Shown: positions 1 through 6,813 of the stretch, one piece after another
Position numbering within the stretch: the stretch's first letter is position 1
How the letters are laid out: each line of letters begins with the position of its first letter
Assembly (NCBI GenBank): GCA_944384285.1
Contig: CALWSX010000112.1
Location: 1 to 15,999, forward strand
Origin: an uncultured Lachnospiraceae bacterium
Lineage (GTDB): Bacteria > Bacillota > Clostridia > Lachnospirales > Anaerotignaceae
Direction: 5' to 3'
DNA: 15,999 nucleotides
Program-made: the position numbers and the translations under genes
Notes under the pieces: model-generated
The model's database searches: none
What the model was told of the DNA's origin: nothing
Seen by the model: only the letters and a program-made list of their open reading frames with translations

Positions 1-376
1 CGCTTTGTATCGAGCCTAAAATTGCCATTGTACCGATACAAAATACCAAAGAAGCTGTAACAAAACCCTGTGAAAAACCTCCCTCGTTTTTCCCAAACTT
101 ATTTTGAAGTTTTTCCCCAAGATTTGAAAGTTTTTTATCTATATCTATCTTAGTTCCTATAACAGAGCCAATAACAAGACTTATAATAAAAAGTATGGGT
201 TCGGCATTTTCATCTTGCATTCCCGAAAGCGTAGAAGATGCCCCCACAAAAAATACACAAAGGGCAAGCGCCTGCATTATAATATTCTTATATTTTTCTT
301 TTAAACCGCCTTTTATAATTATACCTATAAAAGAGCCTATAATAATTGTTATCGTATTTACTATAGTTCCAAGCAC
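1..376 (-). CDS. DUF554 family membrane protein, 3' part beyond left edge
   Basis: The first 125 codons of a DUF554 (YqgA/YdfK-type) integral membrane protein lie in the window, and the frame is open to its left edge. The start MLGTIVNT and the segment FCIGTMAILGSI near residues 112-122 are characteristic of the family. Hydrophobic stretches at about residues 4-23, 33-50, 59-75 and 105-122 suggest at least four membrane segments, with a basic cytoplasmic stretch at about 77-100. I chose the GTG at 374-376 because AGGGGTG at 384-390 sits 7 nt upstream and the protein then begins like its relatives. An in-frame TTG lies immediately before it. Family members are about 220-240 residues, so roughly half is present. 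The function of the family is not established; transport has been suggested. The gene is alone on its strand here, divergent from the tRNA-Lys gene. Confidence 0.88.
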   Translation of the reverse strand, partial: MLGTIVNTITIIIGSFIGIIIKGGLKEKYKNIIMQALALCVFFVGASSTLSGMQDENAEPILFIISLVIGSVIGTKIDIDKKLSNLGEKLQNKFGKNEGGFSQGFVTASLVFCIGTMAILGSIQS

Positions 377-419
377 CAATAATCACCCCTAAAATACATT
401 TTTTATTTTTTTGTCCATT

Positions 420-448
420 ATTTTAATACAAAAAAAATTAACAAACAA
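420..448 (-). promoter_or_regulatory. Possible weak promoter for the DUF554 gene
   Basis: On the minus strand a -35-like TTGTTT (443-448) and a -10-like TAAAAT (420-425) are separated by 17 nt, giving a leader of about 35 nt before the GTG start. Only three of six -35 bases match consensus and the region is very AT-rich, so chance is a real alternative. Confidence 0.33.
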
Positions 449-532
449 GTGTAATGTACATAACTTTATAAATTTTTCAAAAAATTATAATGTAAGTTTT
501 TAAAACAGTTTTAAACTGATTTTATTTGATAC

Positions 533-561
533 TTGACAATTATAAAACAAAGTGATATGAT
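533..561 (+). promoter_or_regulatory. SigA-type promoter of tRNA-Lys
   Basis: A perfect TTGACA (533-538), a 17-nt spacer and TATGAT (556-561) preceded by TG at 553-554 (extended -10). Predicted start is near 568, about 16 nt before the tRNA, as expected for a stable-RNA promoter. Confidence 0.9.
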
Positions 562-583
562 AATTAATGCTTAATTCAAGTGT

Positions 584-656
584 GCATCTTTAGCTCAGTT
601 GGTAGAGCAACTGACTCTTAATCAGTGGGTCCAGGGTTCGAGCCCCTGAAGGTGTA
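584..656 (+). tRNA. tRNA-Lys, anticodon CTT
   Basis: A 73-nt cloverleaf. The acceptor stem GCATCTT pairs with AAGGTGT, with a G-U closing pair, and the discriminator is A656. The D arm carries AGCTCAGTTGGTAGAGC. The anticodon stem ACTGA/TCAGT encloses the loop CTCTTAA, giving anticodon CTT, which reads AAG. The T arm is CCAGG/CCTGA-type with GGTTCGAGCC. The 3' CCA is not encoded, so this tRNA depends on a nucleotidyltransferase such as the cca product at 11002-12192. The gene is monocistronic, between its own promoter and terminator. Confidence 0.97.
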
Positions 657-660
657 TCTT

Positions 661-698
661 AAAACCGTTTCTTTTTTGGGAAGCGGTTTTTATTTTTT
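661..698 (+). terminator. Rho-independent terminator of tRNA-Lys
   Basis: An 11-bp stem (661-671 with 680-690, one G-U pair) with an 8-nt T-rich loop, followed by a T-rich tail to 698. It begins 5 nt after the tRNA 3' end and insulates the tRNA from the ferredoxin operon. Confidence 0.9.
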
Positions 699-699
699 G

Positions 700-714
700 T
701 GTGATATTATCACA
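700..714. promoter_or_regulatory. 15-bp palindrome upstream of the ferredoxin operon
   Basis: TGTGATA-T-TATCACA is a perfect inverted repeat with 7-bp arms and one central base at 707. The half-site TGTGA recalls CRP/FNR-family operators, but those normally have an even, 6-nt centre, while this core has five bases between TGTGA and TCACA. The centre lies about 44 nt upstream of the start predicted from the -10 box at 739-744, which suits an activator next to a promoter with a poor -35. Which protein binds it, if any, is unknown. Confidence 0.5.
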
Positions 715-715
715 T

Positions 716-744
716 ACTTTTAAATCATTTTTCTATATTATAAT
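716..744 (+). promoter_or_regulatory. Promoter of ferredoxin operon, good -10 and poor -35
   Basis: TATAAT at 739-744 is a perfect -10, but the hexamer 17 nt upstream (716-721, ACTTTT) barely resembles TTGACA. Predicted start is near 751, giving a 20-nt leader before the ATG at 772. A weak -35 directly behind a palindrome fits activator-dependent transcription, but this is inference. Confidence 0.5.
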
Positions 745-771
745 ACTAAAGATATATTTGGAGGTTTATTT

Positions 772-960
772 ATGAAAAAAGCCGTTATTGATGAGAAAAA
801 TTGTGTTGCATGTGGTTGCTGTGCAAGGGTATGCCCAAGAAATGCAATAATTATTCATAGAGGGGTTACTGCTAAAGTAGAACATTCTGTTTGTATATCA
901 TGCGGAATGTGTGTAAGATCTTGCCCTGCATCTTTAATTAAAATGGAGGAAACTGTGTGA
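772..960 (+). CDS. 2[4Fe-4S] clostridial-type ferredoxin
   Basis: This 62-residue protein has two CxxCxxCxxxCP motifs: Cys11, 14, 17 and 21, and Cys41, 44, 47 and 51. In this family three cysteines of each motif plus the last cysteine of the other bind one [4Fe-4S] cluster, so the protein should carry two clusters and act as a soluble low-potential electron carrier. Cys16 is an additional, non-canonical cysteine inside the first motif. GGAGG at 760-764 lies 7 nt before the ATG. The stop overlaps the GTG start of the downstream membrane Fe-S gene (957-960), implying translational coupling and a shared pathway. The electron donor and acceptor cannot be read from the sequence. Confidence 0.93.
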   Translation: MKKAVIDEKNCVACGCCARVCPRNAIIIHRGVTAKVEHSVCISCGMCVRSCPASLIKMEETV

Positions 961-1541
961 AAAAAGTGAAAAAATGGTATGATTATCTTTGGATTTTAAC
1001 TCCTGTATATCTTGCTCTTGGATTTTTTAACATACTGTTTGCATGGCTTGGACTTGTTGCGTTTTTTACGCCTCTTTTAATATCTATTTTCGGAGGAGGA
1101 AAAGCCTACTGCAACAAATATTGTGCAAGAGGACAGCTTTTTCAGCTTTTGGGTACAAAGTTCAAACTTTCAAGAAATAAACCTTGTCCAAAATGGCTTT
1201 ACTCAAAAGGTTTCCGATATGGTTTTCTTACCTTTTTCATGATTATGTTTATACAAATGCTTTATAATACATATCTTGTGTTTGGTGGCGCAAGTGATCT
1301 TAAACAGGTTGTTACTTTGCTTTGGACATTTAAGCTTCCTTGGAATTTTGCATACACTACAGAAGTTTCACCTTGGATTGCACAATTTTCATTCGGGTTT
1401 TACAGCGTTATGATGACTTCTACTATTTTAGGTCTTATCACAATGTTTCTTTTTAAACCGAGAACTTGGTGTGTTTATTGTCCAATGGGAACCATGACAC
1501 AGGGTATTTGTAAATTAAAATACAGAAATAAAGATATTTAA
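957..1541 (+). CDS. Polytopic membrane [4Fe-4S] protein, NapH/YccM-like
   Basis: The 194-residue protein has hydrophobic segments at about 11-46, 88-110 and 140-166. It has two cysteine clusters next to membrane segments, CNKYCARG (Cys52, Cys56) and WCVYCPMG (Cys172, Cys175), plus Cys77 and Cys185. This layout resembles the small clostridial relatives of NapH/YccM/CcoG membrane iron-sulfur proteins, which pass electrons between soluble carriers and membrane partners. It lacks a separate C-terminal ferredoxin domain; that role may be filled by the ferredoxin encoded just upstream. The GTG start at 957-959 overlaps the ferredoxin TGA and has GGAGG at 945-949 with 7-nt spacing. The fold assignment is reasonably sure. 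The physiological reaction is unknown, since no reductase gene is adjacent. Confidence 0.85.
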   Translation: MKKVKKWYDYLWILTPVYLALGFFNILFAWLGLVAFFTPLLISIFGGGKAYCNKYCARGQLFQLLGTKFKLSRNKPCPKWLYSKGFRYGFLTFFMIMFIQMLYNTYLVFGGASDLKQVVTLLWTFKLPWNFAYTTEVSPWIAQFSFGFYSVMMTSTILGLITMFLFKPRTWCVYCPMGTMTQGICKLKYRNKDI

Positions 1542-1576
1542 TATCTTTATATTATAGAAAGAATCTCCTTTTCTTT

Positions 1577-1610
1577 AAGCCGTACTTTTTAGTACGGCTT
1601 ATACTTTTTT
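1577..1610 (+). terminator. Terminator of ferredoxin operon
   Basis: A 10-bp perfect stem (1577-1586 with 1591-1600), loop TTTT, followed by ATACTTTTTT. It lies 36 nt after the membrane Fe-S gene and faces the converging rnc operon. Confidence 0.88.
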
Positions 1611-1619
1611 AAAATAATG

Positions 1620-1654
1620 AAAAAAACCGTATAAAAGATAACTTTTATACGGTT
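1620..1654 (-). terminator. Terminator of the trmK-rnc operon
   Basis: A 13-bp perfect stem (1625-1637 with 1642-1654) with a 4-nt loop. On the minus strand it ends in seven T residues (1626-1620) and lies 42 nt after the rnc stop. On the plus strand it is followed by AATATTTTTT, so it may also act as a backup for the ferredoxin operon. Confidence 0.88.
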
Positions 1655-1696
1655 AATATTTTTTGAGTAATAAATTTATTTTTTTAAGACAAAACC

Positions 1697-2398
1697 TTAT
1701 TTCTTTTTATGCAAAGCAATAAGAGCATTATAAGCGGCATTTTGTTCTGCCTCTTTTTTGCTTTTACCTTCACCGATACCAAGAACTTTTCCATCATGCG
1801 AAACTTCGGAAACAAAAAGTTTATCATGGTCCGGACCTTTTTCAGCTATAATGGAATATAAAACTGCCGACTTGCTTGTTTTTTGTATAAATTCCTGAAG
1901 AGAAGTTTTACAGTCAAGTGTACGGAAACTCTTTTTCATAATGTCTATTTCCGGCATCATAATTCGCATAATATAGCTTTTTGCCTCATCTATTCCACCA
2001 TCAAGAAATACTGCACCTATAACGGCTTCAAACGCATCGGCAAGTATAGAATCTCTTGTTCTTCCGCCTGTACCTTCTTCACCTTTTCCAAGAAGAAGAT
2101 TTTCCCCAAGGTTTATGGTCCTTGAAAGCTCCGCAAGAGTACCTTCACATACAAGACTTGCTCGAAACTTAGTAAGCTCGCCTTCAGGCATCTGTGGAAA
2201 ATTGTTATAAATATATTCACTTACAACAAGGCTTAAAACAGAATCACCTAAAAACTCAAGCCTTTCGTTGCATTCAGATTTATTTTTCTTGTGCTCGTTT
2301 GCATAAGAACTATGAGTAAATGCAAGTTTAAGTTTTTCTTTATCCTTAAATTCATATTTAATTGTTTTTTCAAACTCTGTATAATCGTTTTTATTCAT
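1697..2398 (-). CDS. rnc: Ribonuclease III
   Basis: Double-strand-specific endoribonuclease that processes rRNA precursors and structured mRNAs. The 233-residue length is typical. The N-terminal RNase III domain has the signature NERLEFLGDSVL at 44-55, containing the catalytic acidic positions Glu45, Glu48 and Asp52. The second acidic pair is Asp121 and Glu124 in ADAFEAVIGAVFLDGG. The C-terminal double-stranded RNA-binding domain spans about 164-231, ending in the alanine-rich helix KSKKEAEQNAAYNAL. The ATG start has GGAG about 9 nt upstream. It is the last gene of the operon, 41 nt after acpP, and is followed by a terminator rather than by smc and ftsY, the usual downstream neighbours in Firmicutes. 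Confidence 0.98.
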   Translation of the reverse strand: MNKNDYTEFEKTIKYEFKDKEKLKLAFTHSSYANEHKKNKSECNERLEFLGDSVLSLVVSEYIYNNFPQMPEGELTKFRASLVCEGTLAELSRTINLGENLLLGKGEEGTGGRTRDSILADAFEAVIGAVFLDGGIDEAKSYIMRIMMPEIDIMKKSFRTLDCKTSLQEFIQKTSKSAVLYSIIAEKGPDHDKLFVSEVSHDGKVLGIGEGKSKKEAEQNAAYNALIALHKKK

Positions 2399-2439
2399 CG
2401 CATGTACTCCATTAAATTAGGTTTGTCTTTTAAAAATTA

Positions 2440-2670
2440 TTAGTCTTCAAGTGCTTTTGAAATATAAGCAACAGCATCGCCTACAGTTTTAATGGATTCA
2501 GCTGCATCGTTATCAAATTCGATTTCAAATTCTTCTTCAAGTGCTGATACTATCTGGAACAAGTCGAGTGAATCTGCTCCTAAATATTCAAATGTTGTTT
2601 CTGATGTGATTTCACTTTCTGAAATACCTAACTGTTCAGCAATAACTCCAATAACTCTTGATTCTTCCAT
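2440..2670 (-). CDS. acpP: Acyl carrier protein
   Basis: A 76-residue acidic four-helix carrier of fatty acyl intermediates. The GADSLDLFQI motif at 31-40 places the 4'-phosphopantetheine attachment serine at Ser34. I chose the ATG at 2668-2670 because AAGGAGG lies 9 nt upstream and the protein then begins MEESRVIGVIAEQLG like its relatives. The frame also opens at a GTG at 2703, but that would add 11 residues encoded by the ribosome binding site region itself. The gene sits 67 nt after plsX, whose product uses acyl-ACP as substrate, and precedes rnc. The plsX-acpP-rnc order is common in Firmicutes. Confidence 0.97.
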   Translation of the reverse strand: MEESRVIGVIAEQLGISESEITSETTFEYLGADSLDLFQIVSALEEEFEIEFDNDAAESIKTVGDAVAYISKALED

Positions 2671-2737
2671 TTCCAATTTCCTCCTTAAATAATAATACAA
2701 CACATATAATTTACTATAAAATTTTTAAATTGACAAT

Positions 2738-3724
2738 TTAATTTTGAATTTTTTGTTCAATTTTTTTAACTATATCATTTTCTACAAATATTTCACACTG
2801 TTTTATAGCATTTTTTATAGCTTTTGACTTAGAACTTCCATGGGCTTTTACAACAAGGGCTTTTACACCAAGGAAAGCTGCACCACCGATTTCGTCCGGG
2901 TCAAATCTCTTTTTAATTGCTTTAAACGGTGTTTTAAGCATTGCTGCCGCAAATTTATAAATACCTTCTGTAATTGTTTCTTTAACAATTTTAAGAAGAG
3001 TAAGTCCAAGACCTTCTGAAAATTTAAGAATTACATTTCCGACAAAACCATCACATACAACAACATTTACATCTCCGTTTGGAAGATCTCTTGCTTCTAT
3101 GTTTCCAACAAAGTTAAGATCGGAATTTTCCAAAAGTTCATATGTTTCTTTTGTAAGTGCGTTTCCTTTTTCTTTTTCCGCACCAATATTTACAATCGCA
3201 ACTTTTGGATCTTTTATACCTATTACGTTTTCAACATAAACAGAACCCATTTTTGCAAATTGTTCAAGATATTTTGGTTTACAGTCAACGTTTGAACCGC
3301 TGTCTATAAGAAGAGAATAACCTTTTTTTGTAGCAAGCTTTGTACCAAGAGCAGGTCTTTCTATACCTTCAATTCTACCAACGTGTAAAATCGCACCTGT
3401 AAGCAAAGCGCCTGTGCTTCCGGCAGAAACAAAAGCAGAAACTTCGCCTTCTTTTACAAGTTTTAATCCAACTACCATGGAAGAATCTTTTTTACGTCTT
3501 ATTGCAACTGTAGGAGATTCATCTGTACCTATTACTTCTGTTGCATTAACAACACTTATTCTATCCTTATCATAACTATATTTTGCAAGTTCTTTATTTA
3601 TTACATCTGAAATTCCAACAAGAACTACTTTTACATCTAATTCTTTAACCGCCTCAACGGCACCTTTTACAATTTCAACAGGTGCATTATCGCCGCCCAT
3701 TGCGTCAACAGCAACTTTAATCAT
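2738..3724 (-). CDS. plsX: Phosphate acyltransferase PlsX
   Basis: PlsX converts acyl-ACP and phosphate into acyl-phosphate, the acyl donor used by PlsY in the first step of phosphatidic acid synthesis. It acts at the inner face of the membrane. The 328-residue length is normal. The start MIKVAVDAMGGDNAP is the family signature. Other conserved stretches include SAGSTGALL near 102-110 and VVCDGFVGNVILK in the second half. The ATG has GAGGT about 6 nt upstream. It lies 42 nt after the ABC-F gene and 67 nt before acpP. FapR, a lipid-responsive repressor often located just upstream of plsX, is absent, and I see no FapR-like operator in the short gap. Confidence 0.98.
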   Translation of the reverse strand: MIKVAVDAMGGDNAPVEIVKGAVEAVKELDVKVVLVGISDVINKELAKYSYDKDRISVVNATEVIGTDESPTVAIRRKKDSSMVVGLKLVKEGEVSAFVSAGSTGALLTGAILHVGRIEGIERPALGTKLATKKGYSLLIDSGSNVDCKPKYLEQFAKMGSVYVENVIGIKDPKVAIVNIGAEKEKGNALTKETYELLENSDLNFVGNIEARDLPNGDVNVVVCDGFVGNVILKFSEGLGLTLLKIVKETITEGIYKFAAAMLKTPFKAIKKRFDPDEIGGAAFLGVKALVVKAHGSSKSKAIKNAIKQCEIFVENDIVKKIEQKIQN

Positions 3725-3766
3725 TATGATACCTCGCTTCCATATATAAAATGCGGGCTTTTACTT

Positions 3767-5662
3767 TTAAATATTTCCGTTTTCTATTTTTTCGTAAAGC
3801 TCGTTTAAATAAACCCATCTGTCCATTTTCACAGAAAGCTCTTCTTCAAGAGTTTCCTTTTTGGAAATAAGCTCTGAAAGTTTAACATAATCGTCTGAAG
3901 AAAGCTCAATCTCTTTTTCTATTTCAGAAATAGAATTTTCAAGCTTTTCGATATCATCATTTATATTATCAAACTCTCTTTGCTCATTATACGTCATTTT
4001 TAAAGTTTTTTCTCGTTTTTTTACAATTTTTGTCTCTTTTGGTTTTTGTTTTGGAATTTCTTTTTTCTCATTTTCTTTCAAAAGAGCATAATCCGTATAA
4101 TTTCCCTCATGCTTTTCTATAACGGCATTTCCTTCAAAAGAAAATATTCTGTTAACCGTTTTGTCAAGGAAATATCTGTCGTGACTTACAGAAATTACAG
4201 GCCCTTTAAAACCATTTAAGTATTCCTCAAGTATTCCCAAAGTGTCAATATCCAAATCATTTGTAGGTTCGTCAAGGAAAAGAATATTATTTGCGCCCAT
4301 AAGAACTCTCAAAAGATGAAGACGTCTTTTTTCTCCGCCTGAAAGTTTTCCTATATAACTCCATTGTTCACTTGGTGTAAAAAGGAATTTTTCAAGCATT
4401 TGGCTTGCGCTTATTCTTCCGTTTTCTGTAGGAACGTATTCCGCAACTTCTTTTATGTAGTCAATAACCCTCATATTAGGGTCCATGTGTCCGCTTTCCT
4501 GTGAGAAAACACCTATTTTAACGGTGTCACCTACAGTAACGGATCCTGTATCCGGATTTATTTCTTTTGAAAGTATTTTTAAAAGAGTGGATTTTCCGGT
4601 ACCATTTTTTCCTACAATTCCTATTCTGTCATCTTTTAAAATTATATAGTTAAAATCATCTATATATTTTACATTGTCATAACTTTTTGAAACATTTTCC
4701 GCTATTATGGTTTTTTTGCCAAGTCTTGAAGATTCTACGCTTATTTCAACACTTTTATCATCTCTGTAGTTTTTTTGTGCATTTATTTCTTCAAATCTTT
4801 GAAGACGTGCCTTTTGTTTTGTAGACCTTGCCTGTGCGCCTCGTCTTACCCATTCAAGCTCTGTTCTTAAAAAGTTCTGTCTTTTCTTGTCTGCGGCATG
4901 CAAGAGAGCTTCTCTCTCCGCCGTTTCTTCAAGATACTTACTATAATTTCCAATATAAGTATATATTTTTCCTCGGTCAGTTTCAATAATTTTATTTGTA
5001 ACTCTGTCTAAAAAATATCTGTCATGAGTAACCATAAGAAGAGCTTTTTTATATTTGGCAAGATAAGTTTCAAGCCATTCAACAGTTTCATTATCTATAT
5101 GGTTAGTCGGTTCGTCAAGTATAAGAAGGTCAACAGGCGAAATAAGAGCCCCTGCAAGAGCTATTCTCTTTCTTTGACCACCAGATAAAACAGAAACGTC
5201 TTTATCAAAATCTTTAACTCCAAGCTTTGTGAGAATAGTTTTTGCCTCGCTCTCAAAGCCCCAGGCATTCTTTTTATCCATTTCCTCGCTTATTTTAATA
5301 AGATTTTTTTCGTATTCCGCATTATTTGGATTTTTCTCGGATAACAAAAGTGCCTCTTCATATTTTTTTACAACATTAAATATTTCATTGTCTGTATTAA
5401 AAACTTGATTTAAAACTGTTGTACCTTTTTTAAAATCAGGCATTTGAGGAAGATATCCTACTTTTAAGCCATTCATTTTTATAATTTCGCCGGAATCCGG
5501 AGTTTCAAGTCCCGCAATTATTTTTAAAAGAGTGGATTTTCCGGTACCATTTATACCTATGATACCTACTTTTTCATTATCCTCAATTCCAAACGATACG
5601 CCGTCTAAAATAATTTTATCTCCGTATATTTTTTTTAAGTTTTCAACTGTAAGTATATTCAT
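3767..5662 (-). CDS. uup: ABC-F family ATPase, Uup-like
   Basis: A soluble twin-ATPase protein without membrane segments. ABC-F proteins act on the ribosome, and Uup-type members have also been linked to DNA-related phenotypes. The first nucleotide-binding domain has Walker A GINGTGKST (36-44), signature LSGGQ (159-163) and Walker B ending in Glu184. The second has GKNGTGKST (351-359), LSGGE (440-444) and Walker B ending in Glu465. The interdomain linker (about 240-300) is basic, including RRGAQARSTKQKARLQRF. A coiled-coil C-terminal domain (about 555-631), starting KMTYNEQREFD and containing MDRWVYLNELYEK, matches Uup-type tails. This is why I prefer Uup over EttA or antibiotic-resistance ABC-F proteins. 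The length of 631 is normal. AAGGAG lies about 6 nt before the ATG. The gene is 44 nt after the nif3-like gene in the same operon. Confidence 0.9.
   Translation of the reverse strand: MNILTVENLKKIYGDKIILDGVSFGIEDNEKVGIIGINGTGKSTLLKIIAGLETPDSGEIIKMNGLKVGYLPQMPDFKKGTTVLNQVFNTDNEIFNVVKKYEEALLLSEKNPNNAEYEKNLIKISEEMDKKNAWGFESEAKTILTKLGVKDFDKDVSVLSGGQRKRIALAGALISPVDLLILDEPTNHIDNETVEWLETYLAKYKKALLMVTHDRYFLDRVTNKIIETDRGKIYTYIGNYSKYLEETAEREALLHAADKKRQNFLRTELEWVRRGAQARSTKQKARLQRFEEINAQKNYRDDKSVEISVESSRLGKKTIIAENVSKSYDNVKYIDDFNYIILKDDRIGIVGKNGTGKSTLLKILSKEINPDTGSVTVGDTVKIGVFSQESGHMDPNMRVIDYIKEVAEYVPTENGRISASQMLEKFLFTPSEQWSYIGKLSGGEKRRLHLLRVLMGANNILFLDEPTNDLDIDTLGILEEYLNGFKGPVISVSHDRYFLDKTVNRIFSFEGNAVIEKHEGNYTDYALLKENEKKEIPKQKPKETKIVKKREKTLKMTYNEQREFDNINDDIEKLENSISEIEKEIELSSDDYVKLSELISKKETLEEELSVKMDRWVYLNELYEKIENGNI
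4574..4607. repeat. 34-nt direct repeat, copy in the second Walker A region
   Basis: Identical over 34 nt to 5519-5552. Both copies encode the P-loop and following leucines of the two ATPase halves of the uup-like gene. The protein similarity explains part of the identity, but synonymous positions also match. Confidence 0.85.
5519..5552. repeat. 34-nt direct repeat, copy in the first Walker A region
   Basis: Identical over 34 nt to 4574-4607, 945 bp apart (a multiple of three) within the same reading frame of the uup-like gene. Recombination between the copies would give an in-frame deletion fusing the two ATPase halves. Confidence 0.85.
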
Positions 5663-5706
5663 AATATGCTCCTTATTGAAAAGACAAAATTTTCTTTCGA
5701 AAATAG

Positions 5707-6813
5707 TTATACCACTTTAAAGGTCTGTCCGTCAACCTCAGATACGACTATATCTGTATCAGGAAATTTATCCAAAAGTACTTCTTTTAGCCTTTTTGCA
5801 AATATATTCTCACTTGCATAATGAGTTGCATCTATAACACATACGTTTGTTTCAAGTATTCTTTGCGCATCGTGAAATTTTATATCAGCTGTTATATAAC
5901 AATCTGCTTTTTGTGAAACAGCATCTGAAAAGAATTCAAAACCGCTTCCCGTACAAAGAGCAACTTTTTTAACTTTTTTGTTAAAATCTCCTATAACCCT
6001 TATATTTGAAAGTCCTAAAAGTCCTTTTACTTTATCTGCAAAATCATAAAATGAAATTTCTTCCTCTAAATCTCCGATTCTTCCAAGGCCGTATGGCTTA
6101 TGTTTATTTTCAAGATTAAAAATATCATACGCAACTTCTTCGTATGGGTGAACTTTTTCCATTTCTGCTATAACTTTTTTGACATCTTTAGCCAAACATA
6201 CGCTTTCAAGTCTTATTTCTTTTACTTCTTCCGTTTTATTATAAGAACCTATATAAGGATTTGTATTCTCTCTTGGGGTAAATGTTCCTATTCCTTCTGC
6301 TGAAAAAGTACAGTCGCTGTAGTTTCCTATAAAACCAGCTCCCGCTTTACACATAGCCTCTCTTACTTCTTTGGCATGATTTAAAGGTACATAAACAACT
6401 ATCTTTTTAAGACTTTCGGAACCTGTTTCGTGGAGTAGAGCTATATTTTTAAGTCCCAAAATATCGCAAAGTATATCGTTTGTACCGCCTTTTGCTATAT
6501 CAAGGTTTGTATGAGCGGAATAAAGTGAAATATCATTTTTTATAAGTTTTATAACTCTTTTGCCTAAATTTGTATCTAAGTTTATCTTTTTTAAAGGTTT
6601 AAAAATCATTGGGTGATGAGTTATTATCATATCAGCTGATCTTTCTATGGCCTCGTCTACAACATCATCAATACAGTCTAAGGCAATAAGTATTTTTTTT
6701 ACTTCAGAATTTCTATCCCCGACCAAAAGCCCAACATTATCAAAATCTTCCGCTAAATATTCCGGAAACATTTCATTCATAAATTTTATTATATCACCAC
6801 ATTTTACAGCCAT
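5707..6813 (-). CDS. NIF3-like (DUF34) dinuclear metal-centre protein, YqfO type
   Basis: The 368-residue protein belongs to the NIF3/DUF34 family, which forms toroidal hexamers with a dinuclear metal site. Its biochemical role is still debated; GTP cyclohydrolase-like and metal-chaperone roles have been proposed. Likely metal ligands are His66-His67 in ITHHPMIF, His101 and Asp105 in SAHTNLD, and His331 and Glu335 in DATHYASE. A central insert at about 135-238, including VHPYEEVAYDI, corresponds to the PII-like domain of the longer YqfO subgroup. AGAGGTGA lies just upstream of the ATG. The start overlaps the end of trmK by 10 nt, and trmK-nif3-like (yqfN-yqfO) is a conserved pair in Firmicutes. 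Confidence 0.95.
   Translation of the reverse strand: MAVKCGDIIKFMNEMFPEYLAEDFDNVGLLVGDRNSEVKKILIALDCIDDVVDEAIERSADMIITHHPMIFKPLKKINLDTNLGKRVIKLIKNDISLYSAHTNLDIAKGGTNDILCDILGLKNIALLHETGSESLKKIVVYVPLNHAKEVREAMCKAGAGFIGNYSDCTFSAEGIGTFTPRENTNPYIGSYNKTEEVKEIRLESVCLAKDVKKVIAEMEKVHPYEEVAYDIFNLENKHKPYGLGRIGDLEEEISFYDFADKVKGLLGLSNIRVIGDFNKKVKKVALCTGSGFEFFSDAVSQKADCYITADIKFHDAQRILETNVCVIDATHYASENIFAKRLKEVLLDKFPDTDIVVSEVDGQTFKVV

Noticed and set aside
506..518. 13-bp palindrome CAGTTT-T-AAACTG upstream of the tRNA-Lys -35
   Set aside because: It lies in a very AT-rich gap in front of a consensus promoter that needs no activator, so chance is a sufficient explanation.
958..960. TGA between ferredoxin and membrane Fe-S gene as a recoded (Sec/Trp) codon giving a fusion
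   Set aside because: The two genes are in different reading frames at the overlap, and the second has its own ribosome binding site and GTG start.
2671..2703. N-terminal extension of acyl carrier protein from a GTG at 2703
   Set aside because: The extension would translate the AAGGAGG ribosome binding site itself; the ATG at 2668-2670 has ideal spacing and gives the normal ACP length.
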